Notes under the pieces: generated by a model
What the model was told of the DNA's origin: nothing
What the model saw: the letters and a program-made list of their open reading frames with translations, nothing else
Databases searched by the model: none
Program-made: the position numbers and the translations under genes
Shown: one piece after another, positions 18,038-25,399 of the stretch
How positions within the stretch are numbered: the first letter of the stretch is position 1
Layout: each line of letters opens with the position of its first letter
NCBI GenBank assembly: GCA_028700325.1
Contig: JAQVSV010000010.1
Span: forward strand, 1 to 48,746
Source of the DNA: Elusimicrobiaceae bacterium
GTDB lineage: Bacteria > Elusimicrobiota > Elusimicrobia > Elusimicrobiales > Elusimicrobiaceae
Reading direction: 5' to 3'
Length of the DNA: 48,746 nt

Positions 18038-19057
18038 TCAAAATTTAAGGCTGGACGACAAATTTGAAAATATTATGGAAGCCACCGTCACTCCCATCGA
18101 ACCGAAAAGCGCGCCCATAGCCACTGTCAGGCCGATCTGCAAAAGCATCTTCATCATCTGGGTTTTCGTATCCTCTTCGGAAGTGGATTCCTCGGTGGCC
18201 TCGGGAACGGTTGGATAGGTGATAGTCCTCACATTGCCCGTGGTGTCGTGATTGGTATTCAAACGGTCAGCACCCAGATCAGGCAGACGACTGATCCCGG
18301 ATTTTACAACCTCCACCCCGTCCATTGACACTTTAAGTTTGGGCGAACTGTCGCCAAACGCCGCGCCGGCGGCGGCAGCCATGGAAGCGACATTGCCGCT
18401 CTGGGCGGCGGCCGCGCTTAGCTGCACGGTCTTTTCAAGAGAGGACAGCGAGCGGTTGCCCGTGCCGGAACCGGCCGGCCCGCCCATTGAACCCGACCCG
18501 ACGGTCCCGCCGGGCGAAAACGCGCTTTTCTGGCTGGCCGAGGCGGTAACGCCTTTTGAGGCGCCCGCGCTGCCACTGCTGCTGCCGCCTCCGCCACCGC
18601 TCAAACCGCTGGACATGGCCTGCAGCTTGGCCTGCAATGCGGCCGCCAGGCCGCCCGCGCTGTAGTCAGCCGAAGCGCTTTTGCTGCTGCGCGGCGCGGA
18701 CACTCCGCGCCCGCCCGAAGAAGCCGCCGCACCGGCTGACGCGCTGGCCGAGCTTGCTCCGACCCCGTTATATTGGAACATCAGCCCTTCGTCGCCGGTG
18801 GGCATATACAGGCGCGAGGAAGCCGAGTCGCCGTTCTCGCCGTCAATCGCTCCGCCCGGCGCAAGGCCTTCATACACGCTGTCCCACGATTTCATGCTGG
18901 CGACCGCGCCTTTCGACTTCCCGCCATTATAATAATCGCTGGTGGCGGTATTTGTAAGCATCGGATAAGAGATCCACAGCCCTGACAGGAACAGCAATAT
19001 GCCGCCGATAACGGCATATTGTTTAGCCTGATTCCTTGTCTGGGTTGCGAAATTCAT
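18038..19057 (-). CDS. P6: Ala/Gly/Ser-rich bitopic membrane protein, first gene of the P6-P3-P4-P5 unit
   Basis: 339 residues. A short basic N-terminus (MNFATQTRNQAKQ) leads straight into a membrane helix (about 14-34), without the L-F-G-x-K motif of its neighbours. SWDSVYEGLAPGG, a long Ser/Gly/Ala-rich region (ASAGAAASSGG; LSGGGGGSSSG), an Ala-rich helix (TVQLSAAAAQSGNVASMAAA) and SPKLKVSMDGVEVVKSG follow. A C-terminal helix (MLLQIGLTVAMGALFGSMGV, about 307-335) closes the protein. I chose the ATG with GGGGGAG five bases upstream over an in-frame start 93 nt earlier that lies within the leader. A strong promoter lies about 170 nt upstream. Small bitopic relative or partner of the larger array proteins; function unknown. 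Confidence 0.82.
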   Translation of the reverse strand: MNFATQTRNQAKQYAVIGGILLFLSGLWISYPMLTNTATSDYYNGGKSKGAVASMKSWDSVYEGLAPGGAIDGENGDSASSRLYMPTGDEGLMFQYNGVGASSASASAGAAASSGGRGVSAPRSSKSASADYSAGGLAAALQAKLQAMSSGLSGGGGGSSSGSAGASKGVTASASQKSAFSPGGTVGSGSMGGPAGSGTGNRSLSSLEKTVQLSAAAAQSGNVASMAAAAGAAFGDSSPKLKVSMDGVEVVKSGISRLPDLGADRLNTNHDTTGNVRTITYPTVPEATEESTSEEDTKTQMMKMLLQIGLTVAMGALFGSMGVTVASIIFSNLSSSLKF

Positions 19058-19228
19058 AACTCCCCCGCTGACATAAAAAACCAATCCGCGCTCAGGGACC
19101 CAGCCGCTGCCTGCTCCCTGAAGAGCTTTGATGCCTGTTCCGGTTTTCAAAAAACAAACGGCGCATCCTTTCTCGCCGGGCGAATAAATGCTTCCGTATT
19201 GCTATTCGCCCCCGCAGGATACACGCCT

Positions 19229-19257
19229 AGTCTAACCCGGCGACCGCGGTTTGTCAA
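19229..19257 (-). promoter_or_regulatory. Promoter of the P6-P3-P4-P5 unit (TTGACA-17-TAGACT)
   Basis: Consensus -35 TTGACA, 17-base spacer, -10 TAGACT on the minus strand. It gives a leader of about 165 nt whose start contains GTATCCTGCGGGG, matched by GTACCCTGCGGGG at the same position after the P1 promoter. Best sigma70-type promoter in the array. Confidence 0.85.
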
Positions 19258-19371
19258 GACCCAAAAGCCCTCAAAACGCCTTCTCAAACCCGTCGGGCCG
19301 AACACTGTTCCCGGTCAACGAAATCCGGCCCGGCAACATTTGACACAAACTTCCCGGATAATGCGCTTTGA

Positions 19372-19404
19372 GCGGGCCGGCCCGGTTCTACCGGGCCGGC
19401 CCGC
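19372..19404 (-). terminator. Strong hairpin after P2, probable transcription end
   Basis: Perfect 14-bp GC-only stem (GCGGGCCGGCCCGG and its complement) with a 5-base loop, 8 nt after the P2 stop. It lacks a T-run, so it is either an atypical terminator or a 3' stability element. The P6 promoter is about 115 nt further on. Confidence 0.65.
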
Positions 19405-19412
19405 CATGCACA

Positions 19413-20870
19413 TCAGAAACCAATACCGGTAAACCCTTTATCCAGCCAGGCTTCCACACCGGAAAGCGCTCCTCCGGAATGCAGCCCGCCGGCCATGAAC
19501 AGCGACATCCCTGAAAAAACCATGGAAACAACCGAACAAATCGCAATAAGCGTTTTGCTCCCCTTGGAAAAAGCGTCAAGATCTTTCAACCCGGTCATGG
19601 CCTTGAACCCGGCAACGGCGGTAAGCAAACCGGACGCGGCCATAGCCAGACCTTCCAGCCGCTGACCCTGCGCAAACATCAGGTAAAGCCCGTATGCCAT
19701 CACGGCCAGACCGATAACCATGACAACTTTCGCGATAATCTGCGAAACAGCCAGACTAAGCAGTTTCGGAGCGAATGTGATCAGCAGCAGCAAAGCATTG
19801 GCCGCAATCAGCGCGATTTTCGCTATCTGGCTTATCTTGGCCCACGGAGTAGTGCTTTCTTCCGATTCGGTAGTATCGGCCGTTGAACCGCTGCCGCCGG
19901 TGGGATTGCCAAGATTGGTGGAATCCTTCGGCATGGCGGCCGGATCCGAAGCGCCTGACCCGCTGGAAAGGCCCGCGCCGCCCGATGCCACTTCACCGCT
20001 CTTGTCATTATTTTCATAAGCGTCCACCAGCGCGCCGCGCCGCGAATCGGCGGAAGAACCGGCGCCGCCCAAAGTCGTCCCTACCGCACGCGCCTGATTG
20101 CGCGCGCCGGAAAGTGCGCCGGCTTTTCTGGTACCCGCTGTCCGGCCCGCCCGCACCGAACTTGAAAACGCGCCGGATTGTCCCGTCCGCACCGCGCCGG
20201 CGGAAGTCGAGCCGCCGCGGGCGGTCGCGCCGGAGCCGATCGCTCCGCTGGAACTGCTGCCCCCTGATCCGCCAGAACTGCCGCCAAGCCCCATGCCGGA
20301 CGTAGCCGCCAGGCGCGGGATTGAAGCCGCCGGCGATGCCGCGGAGGCGTCAGCTTTCGTTTCCTCGGTATCGGAAGCGGGCGCGGCGCCCGCGTCATCA
20401 ACAGCGGCTTCGTCAGCCACATCGTCCGACGCGTTCGCCTCGTTGAAATAGTCAAGCGAGGATTTGCTGTCCACCACATTCGATTTGGCCATGCGGTTGC
20501 TTTGCGCGTCGCTCACCAGCGCGTCATAATAAGGATCGCTGAAAAGACCGCGCGCGGCATCGCCGGAAGAATTGTTGCGCATCACGTTATAGGCAAGACC
20601 AAGCCCGGCGAGCAATGTCATCGCCCCGATAGTCAGCCCCGCTATGCCCGCCTTGGTTCCCAGCAGCGTAGCCAGAAACCCGCCGCCGAACGGCGAACCG
20701 CCGCCGAGCAGCCCGCCGAAAAGGCCCCGTCCGGCCGCACCGGTGACACCGGTCGCGGCTTCGCCCGAGCCCACAGCCCCGCTCCCTTTGAACAAGCGGG
20801 ACAGATAAGGAATAAGACCTTTCCTTTCTTTTTTATCTTTCTGCTGAACTGTCACATGATGCACATTCAT
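19413..20870 (-). CDS. P2: low-complexity membrane protein with C-terminal QGQ domain, paralogue of P3
   Basis: 485 residues. DKKERKGLIPYLSRLFKG (12-29), Gly-rich GLLGGGSPFGGG, then LATLLGTKAGIAGL and a membrane helix (about 74-95). The block LFSDPYYDALVSDAQSNR (109-126) and KSNVVDSKSSLDYF are almost identical to P3. An acidic Ala-rich segment, SIPRL, a Gly/Ser linker, SGARNQARAV, SADSRRGALVDAYEN and DSTNLGNP follow. The C-terminal domain has about four hydrophobic helices with FAQGQRLEGLAM and ends GFTGIGF. The ATG follows GGAAGGTT. It is the second gene of the P1-P2 unit, separated from P1 by a 210-nt gap without a clear promoter. Predicted topology: cytosolic N-terminus, long extracytoplasmic loop, C-terminal membrane domain. 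Function unknown. Confidence 0.87.
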   Translation of the reverse strand: MNVHHVTVQQKDKKERKGLIPYLSRLFKGSGAVGSGEAATGVTGAAGRGLFGGLLGGGSPFGGGFLATLLGTKAGIAGLTIGAMTLLAGLGLAYNVMRNNSSGDAARGLFSDPYYDALVSDAQSNRMAKSNVVDSKSSLDYFNEANASDDVADEAAVDDAGAAPASDTEETKADASAASPAASIPRLAATSGMGLGGSSGGSGGSSSSGAIGSGATARGGSTSAGAVRTGQSGAFSSSVRAGRTAGTRKAGALSGARNQARAVGTTLGGAGSSADSRRGALVDAYENNDKSGEVASGGAGLSSGSGASDPAAMPKDSTNLGNPTGGSGSTADTTESEESTTPWAKISQIAKIALIAANALLLLITFAPKLLSLAVSQIIAKVVMVIGLAVMAYGLYLMFAQGQRLEGLAMAASGLLTAVAGFKAMTGLKDLDAFSKGSKTLIAICSVVSMVFSGMSLFMAGGLHSGGALSGVEAWLDKGFTGIGF

Positions 20871-20995
20871 AACCTTCCTCCCTAAGCAGTATCAGGCGGG
20901 GCGCCGGACACAAGAACAAAAAAACCTGTCCATACCGCTTTTTTTAGTCCCTATTGCCGACATCGCAACGTCATCACAAAATACACTATTTGCTC

Positions 20996-21025
20996 TCAGA
21001 GACCCACTCGCAACTTGCTCTCTGA
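20996..21025 (-). other. Weak hairpin in the P1-P2 gap
   Basis: A 7-bp stem (TCAGAGA / TCTCTGA) with a 16-base loop and no T-run. The rest of the 210-nt gap holds nothing I recognise; a possible TTGCGA...TAAAAA pair near 20950 is too poor to call a promoter. Confidence 0.25.
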
Positions 21026-21080
21026 AGGGCCGAACCGCAACAGACTGTTCAAACATACTCTTCTCATCTATACAAAACTA

Positions 21081-23021
21081 TCATCCGGTAGTACTGTCAC
21101 TGCCATCCGTTTTCATCACTGACATCACGGATGAATTGGAAGTAAAATCTACAGGAGTGGTTGACGCAGGCGTGGCATTTCCGTTAATACCCAGGGAATC
21201 CAGCTTTTCCGTGCAGGTGGATCCGCCTGCACCGGAAGTGAGAAGGAAACCGGTGGCTCCCAGAATAGCTCCGCCGATAGCAAGCGCGACAACCGGCCAG
21301 GCTATGGGACAAAGCGCCGCCAGGCTCAGTCCAATCGCGCCGTCCCTTATAAAGGTGCCGACAACAAGCTGGCCCTGTTCATTTATGATCTGGTTGCCGA
21401 TATAAGCCGCTCCCATGCATAACGCAAAAGCCGCCGCGCGCAAAGCTATAACCAGCCAGGGAATGACACAGACAAGCGCAGCGAGCAGCAGGGCGCAGGC
21501 AAGAATCATAAACCCGCATGCCCAGTTTATAAGCCGTTCCAGCTGCACGTTTGCCTGAACCGCAGCCTCTTTTTCTTCCGGAATAATATTGGTCGAGCAA
21601 TCCTCTTTCGCCTTACCATACTCGTCAATACATGTGGTGGTGTCGGTATTAAGATCGGTCGTCCTGCTGGTGACATTGCTGGTTACAACGCTGGTCAGAA
21701 TGCTTGTGGTATTGACGGTTACGACACTTGTAGTATTGACGGTCGTAACGCTCGTAGTGTTGCCGGTCGCGCCGCTGCCGCCTGAAGTTGTCCCGCCCGA
21801 CGGCGTGACTATCGGCGTTTCGGAGCCGGGTTTTTGAGGATCGCCGGACCAGGCGGAATCGGAACCCGAACGCCGGTCCTGCTCATTCTCGGAATCCAGC
21901 ACCGCGGCTGTCATGCCTTTATTAATCGCCGCGGCCTGCGAATGCGCCTTGCCCGAACTGCCGCGGCTGTCGCCTGAAAGCGCCGCTGCCGAAAAACGCG
22001 AGGCTTTTCTGAGCCCGGACACCTTGCCAAGACTCAGGCCGCCGGTGGACAGACCTGCGGAACCGGGCAAAGCCGCCGAACCGGAATCCCCGCTCCAGCC
22101 GGCTCCCCGTGAACTGTTCCCGATGCTTCCCGTCCCGCCGCCCATGCCGCCGGTACTGCCGCCGCTGCCGCTGCCCCCGAGATAACTGTATTTGGAGCCG
22201 CTAAGCACATCGTTAAGGCGCGGCAGGGAAGCCGGGCCGGCATCGCCTGCGCTGCCGGCCGGTTTGCCGGCCGCTTTGGCTTCATCGGCGATTTCGGGCA
22301 TTTCCTCATCATCAAGATTGGATTCTTTTCTCTCATCCCCGTCAACAGCGAAATTTCTGTCCGACAGCATCTGCAGGGAGGACTTGTTATTGGCCATACG
22401 GTCAACTTCAGGTATATAGGGCTGGCTGGTGTTCATGCTCACAAGCCCTGACCGGCCGACAGCTTCCTCGTTTTTCCCGAACCAGCCGGACTTGGCCAGC
22501 AGCAGACCCGCTCCCGCCACACCGGCGGCAAGCAGAGCCATCGCGGCAAGCGCCCCGATTTTTCCGCCGAGCAGCCCGCCGCCCGCGCCGAACGCGCCGA
22601 ACAGTCCGCTTCCGCGCGAACCGGCTCCGGCCAGACCCCGCACCCCTGCCGCGCCGCGCCCGCCTCCGAACAGCGATGAAAACAGGCGGCTGAAAAACCC
22701 GCCTCCTTCACCCGCCGCGCCGCCAAGACCGCGGGCGCCGGTTGCAAGCCGCGAACCGGCCGCCAGATCCTCGGCACCGGCCGCTCCGCCAGACAACCCC
22801 CGTCCGCCTTTGCCAAAAGAAGAAAAAAGCCGGCTGAAAAATCCGCCTTCCTGAGCCGCGCCGCCGCGCACTCCCACGCCAGCCGCAGAAGAAGCGTTTT
22901 CGCCTCCCAAAAGCCACGGCGGCAGCCCCTTTTTTTCCTTTTTCTTCTTGTCTTCGGCGTTTTCGAAAACGGGTACCGTTATTTTGATTACCGAATCGGT
23001 CTGTTTGTTATTGTCGTTCAT
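21081..23021 (-). CDS. P1: low-complexity membrane protein with C-terminal QGQ domain, paralogue of P4
   Basis: 646 residues. A Lys-rich N-terminus (DKKKKEKKGLPPWLLGG, 24-40) is followed by a duplicated module, GGFFSRLFSS near residues 59 and 107, separated by Gly/Ala-rich sequence. GGLLGGKIGAL precedes the membrane helix (about 155-177). IPEVDRMANNKSSLQMLSDR and KESNLDDEE correspond to P4, then SLPRL, a Gly/Ser linker with SYLGGSGSGG, GKAHSQAAAIN and a Thr/Val/Asn repeat (TTSVVTVN type). The C-terminal domain has about four hydrophobic helices with IINEQGQLVVG and ends in SGAGGSTCTEKLDSLGI, nearly matching P4. I chose the ATG aligning with the P4 start; a TTG 36 nt earlier is possible, and the ribosome site (GGTGG) is weak. 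First gene of its unit, promoter about 200 nt upstream. Function unknown. Confidence 0.85.
   Translation of the reverse strand: MNDNNKQTDSVIKITVPVFENAEDKKKKEKKGLPPWLLGGENASSAAGVGVRGGAAQEGGFFSRLFSSFGKGGRGLSGGAAGAEDLAAGSRLATGARGLGGAAGEGGGFFSRLFSSLFGGGRGAAGVRGLAGAGSRGSGLFGAFGAGGGLLGGKIGALAAMALLAAGVAGAGLLLAKSGWFGKNEEAVGRSGLVSMNTSQPYIPEVDRMANNKSSLQMLSDRNFAVDGDERKESNLDDEEMPEIADEAKAAGKPAGSAGDAGPASLPRLNDVLSGSKYSYLGGSGSGGSTGGMGGGTGSIGNSSRGAGWSGDSGSAALPGSAGLSTGGLSLGKVSGLRKASRFSAAALSGDSRGSSGKAHSQAAAINKGMTAAVLDSENEQDRRSGSDSAWSGDPQKPGSETPIVTPSGGTTSGGSGATGNTTSVTTVNTTSVVTVNTTSILTSVVTSNVTSRTTDLNTDTTTCIDEYGKAKEDCSTNIIPEEKEAAVQANVQLERLINWACGFMILACALLLAALVCVIPWLVIALRAAAFALCMGAAYIGNQIINEQGQLVVGTFIRDGAIGLSLAALCPIAWPVVALAIGGAILGATGFLLTSGAGGSTCTEKLDSLGINGNATPASTTPVDFTSNSSVMSVMKTDGSDSTTG
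21655..21765. repeat. In-gene degenerate repeat encoding Thr-Thr-Ser-Val / Thr-Val-Asn
   Basis: Alternating units encode TTVNTTSV, TVNTTSI and TSVVTSNVTS inside P1. The position just before the C-terminal membrane domain matches the Thr-rich linker of P4 and the Thr/Gly stalk of P5. Confidence 0.65.
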
Positions 23022-23223
23022 ACTGACCACCGCCTGAAGTTCCGCGCGAATTTCCAAATGAATGCCGGCCCTTTCGCCCGGAAAATATTAAATGAACCCG
23101 AAAACCGCCTGCAACGATTTGCCGCCTTATACCGGATCAAACAAAAATATTTGAGCACCCAATCCGCCGGACCGGCGGGCAAACTGCGCGCCCGACTACC
23201 GATCCCCGCAGGGTACTATCCTT

Positions 23224-23252
23224 AGTCTACAGCCACCTGCCCGTTTTTTCAA
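23224..23252 (-). promoter_or_regulatory. Promoter of the P1-P2 unit (TTGAAA-17-TAGACT)
   Basis: Minus-strand -35 TTGAAA, 17-base spacer, -10 TAGACT. It shares the -10, the spacing and flanking bases (GGG[CT]CTTGA before and within the -35, TAGACTA at the -10) with the P6 promoter, and GTACCCTGCGGGG follows the start point. Leader about 195 nt to the P1 ATG. Confidence 0.8.
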
Positions 23253-23299
23253 GGCCCAAGTTGTGAAATTTCAGCCGGGCCGGACTAAGCGACTCCTTC

Positions 23300-23315
23300 A
23301 GCGGAGCGCTCCGCT
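23300..23315. promoter_or_regulatory. 16-bp perfect palindrome upstream of the P1 promoter
   Basis: AGCGGAGCGCTCCGCT reads the same on both strands. It lies about 48 bases upstream of the P1 -35, in the roughly 190-base gap after the last tad gene. It could be a regulator site or, less likely, the end of the tad transcript (no T-run). Confidence 0.35.
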
Positions 23316-23439
23316 TTAAACAGCCTGCGCCTGCAATCGCCATTCCATAACGCCCGCCACTTCCGTAACTTCACAAAAACCAGCCGTAACTGCAATCCGG
23401 ACTTGCGAAAAAATCCCGCGCAAAGCCTTGGGAACACAC

Positions 23440-23988
23440 TCAGTTGCTCAGGCCCGGCAAACTGAATTCAAGATACCGGTCGCGCGGAGCGACATATTTG
23501 GTCGTGTTAAGAATCGCGCCATTGCCGCACATCGTGTCATAACCGCGCCCGCAGGTGACGGAATCGTAATGCGAGCAGACGGTGTTTTCGCCGCCCCTGC
23601 ACAGCATGGTCTGCAGCGCGCCGGAAAGCACGGTAATATGCGCGTTTATATCGATCTGGCACCACACCTGGGACTGCGTGAACTCGACATCCACACTCGA
23701 CAGCCCGGGATAACTGCCCACACCAAGGTACTCGCGCACATATTCGCTGATCCTGAACTCGAGATTATCGTTGTATCCTTGATATGTCACCGAGCGGTGC
23801 GATTGCAGCTGATACCGCCGCGCGGCATAAAAAGCCGCGATCTCCATTTTCTGAACCAGTACAAGCAGAAAGAAAATACGCACCATGAAAAGCATGAAAA
23901 TGAAAAGCAGCGGCAGCATCAGCACCACTTCAGTGATGGCCTGGCCTTTCCGGTTTGATTTGCGGAGAAAAAATTTCATAATGCTCAC
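23440..23988 (-). CDS. tadE: TadE-like pseudopilin (second copy)
   Basis: 182 residues from a GTG whose GTGA overlaps the stop of the TadG-like gene; an ATG three codons later is an alternative. The N-terminus RKSNRKG is followed by QAITEVVLMLPLLFIFMLFM, a class IVb prepilin-like processing site (G before Q, Glu at +5) and hydrophobic spine, as in TadE minor pilins. The remaining 130 residues are extracytoplasmic with six Cys (VWCQ, MLCR, VCSH, TCGR, MCGN among them), suggesting disulphides. TadE proteins are minor pilins or adaptors of the Tad pilus, normally cut by a TadV-type peptidase, which is not in this window. Last gene of the tad unit before the P1 promoter. Confidence 0.8.
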   Translation of the reverse strand: MSIMKFFLRKSNRKGQAITEVVLMLPLLFIFMLFMVRIFFLLVLVQKMEIAAFYAARRYQLQSHRSVTYQGYNDNLEFRISEYVREYLGVGSYPGLSSVDVEFTQSQVWCQIDINAHITVLSGALQTMLCRGGENTVCSHYDSVTCGRGYDTMCGNGAILNTTKYVAPRDRYLEFSLPGLSN

Positions 23989-25367
23989 GGATCCAGCACT
24001 ACAAGGTATTTCGGCGTGGGGTCCGGCCAGAGGGTGTTATTGTCCCCGCCGCCGCCCTGCGTGAAAATTGAAGAACGCACGGACACTTTATTGTGCACGC
24101 ACAGGCCGCTTCCGCATTGCGCGTCGCCGGCGAGACTGTTCACATCCGTATTGAAGAAATTGTCCTCGGCCACCCAGTTCTGATAGACATCAATCCCGTT
24201 GCCGAGCGCCGTGAGCCTGCCTATCTCGGCGGGTGTAAACACCCGGAACTGGAACAGCTTGTCCTGCGCGCCGGGCGTAGCTGCGAACACCGAATCTACC
24301 GGCTGAAAATCCCGCGTGATGCTGGATAAATTCGTAAGGCTCATGACGGTCTGCTGGGTTGAATACCAATACCTTATTGATGTCAGAAACTTCGGGTCGG
24401 TTTCAAAATTGAAACTCCCGATTCCGGAATTGGGCGCATCGCCGGAAAGACCGGACTGGCCGCAGGAATTTTCATCGGTTATCGGAGAGCCGCGCGATTC
24501 GGTGCAGTCCCCCGCGTTCAGATGATAGGCCTTGCGGAAAAAAGCATGGTTTGCGATAAGCGTCTTAAACACCGCCGTCTGCGAATTGCTCACGTTGCCC
24601 AGCAGCGCGTACACCTGGAACCAGAATGAATACTGCGCGTAAGCCACGTCCTTGTTGATATACACGTCATACGCGGGATAACGGCAGGCAGATTCCCATA
24701 CCTGCGGCGTCACGCATTGCAGGGGCCGCGCGGAGCCGGTAAAAGAGGCGCGGTCCCGGAACAGATAGTTATGCGGATCCCATGCGGGATTTTCAACATT
24801 CCAGTTCGTCACGTTGTTCGATCCGCTCGCGCCGTCGCCATGCGCGCCGAGAAACCTTATCGGCCACAGCTTTGAAGAATCAGCAATCCCCTCCACGGTA
24901 TCAAGGCTCATGGGCCCGGCCAGGTTATAAAGGGTGGCCGGCGACTTGTTTGCGATAGCGGCCCGGCTGGTTTCGTTCCAGGTCGGGTAATTGCCGTTGG
25001 CCAGCATGATGTCCTGCATGTAGACCTTGACGCAGCTTGTCAGCGAATTGGCGGCAAGGCAGGAATAATTGCCGGCGGCATCGGTGTGGTCCTGATAATT
25101 TTCCGTGAAGATACGGTATGGAAACGCGCCGTTCACATAAGCGGTGCGGTTAAAGAAATCCGAATAGTTCTCCATCTCGATGGTGGAAGCGATGTCGGCG
25201 GCAAGCTGGTATTTGATTTTGGCGCGCGACAGTTTGGCCGTTTCCAGCAGCAGGATCACGAATATCCAGAGCGTCGGCAGCACGAATATGGCAGGCATGA
25301 GCAACTGGCCCTTTTTTGTAAGGGCCAGCCGGCGCAAAGACTTCATTGGTCCGTCGAAAATGCGCAT
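23985..25367 (-). CDS. TadG-like pilus-associated protein
   Basis: 460 residues. The N-terminus ALTKKGQLLMPAIFVLPTLW has the KG/Q junction and hydrophobic segment of TadE/TadG proteins but a Pro where pilins have Glu+5, so it is probably retained as a membrane anchor. LSRAKIKYQLAADIASTIEM is the usual helix after the anchor. The large extracytoplasmic domain is rich in Asn, Tyr and Trp and has several Cys (SCLAA, TSCVK, ESACRY, GDCTE, NSCGQ, AQCGSGLCV). I cannot see a von Willebrand A domain with an intact MIDAS, unlike many TadG proteins. Translation of tadE begins inside its stop codon. Likely a pilus-tip or envelope-anchoring component. An internal ATG (MKSLRR) seven codons in is another possible start. 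Confidence 0.7.
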   Translation of the reverse strand: MRIFDGPMKSLRRLALTKKGQLLMPAIFVLPTLWIFVILLLETAKLSRAKIKYQLAADIASTIEMENYSDFFNRTAYVNGAFPYRIFTENYQDHTDAAGNYSCLAANSLTSCVKVYMQDIMLANGNYPTWNETSRAAIANKSPATLYNLAGPMSLDTVEGIADSSKLWPIRFLGAHGDGASGSNNVTNWNVENPAWDPHNYLFRDRASFTGSARPLQCVTPQVWESACRYPAYDVYINKDVAYAQYSFWFQVYALLGNVSNSQTAVFKTLIANHAFFRKAYHLNAGDCTESRGSPITDENSCGQSGLSGDAPNSGIGSFNFETDPKFLTSIRYWYSTQQTVMSLTNLSSITRDFQPVDSVFAATPGAQDKLFQFRVFTPAEIGRLTALGNGIDVYQNWVAEDNFFNTDVNSLAGDAQCGSGLCVHNKVSVRSSIFTQGGGGDNNTLWPDPTPKYLVVLDP

Positions 25368-25399
25368 ATCGAATACCGCCGATTACCCGGCGCCGGATC

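Noticed and set aside
19057-19222. Possible GEMM-I (c-di-GMP) riboswitch in the P6 leader
   Set aside because: GGCATCAAAGC and GGCAGCGGCTGGGT recall pieces of the GEMM consensus, but the conserved GACGCAAAGC core and the tetraloop-receptor layout are not both present. A covariance-model search would decide.
20920-20975. Separate promoter for P2
   Set aside because: TTGCGA and TAAAAA with a 16-base spacer are poor matches and lack the TAGACT element of the other array promoters.
12480-23021. Assignment of P1-P5 to TrbL/VirB6-like conjugation proteins
   Set aside because: They share Gly/Ser/Ala richness and C-terminal helices, but helix number and order do not match, and no other conjugation gene is present.
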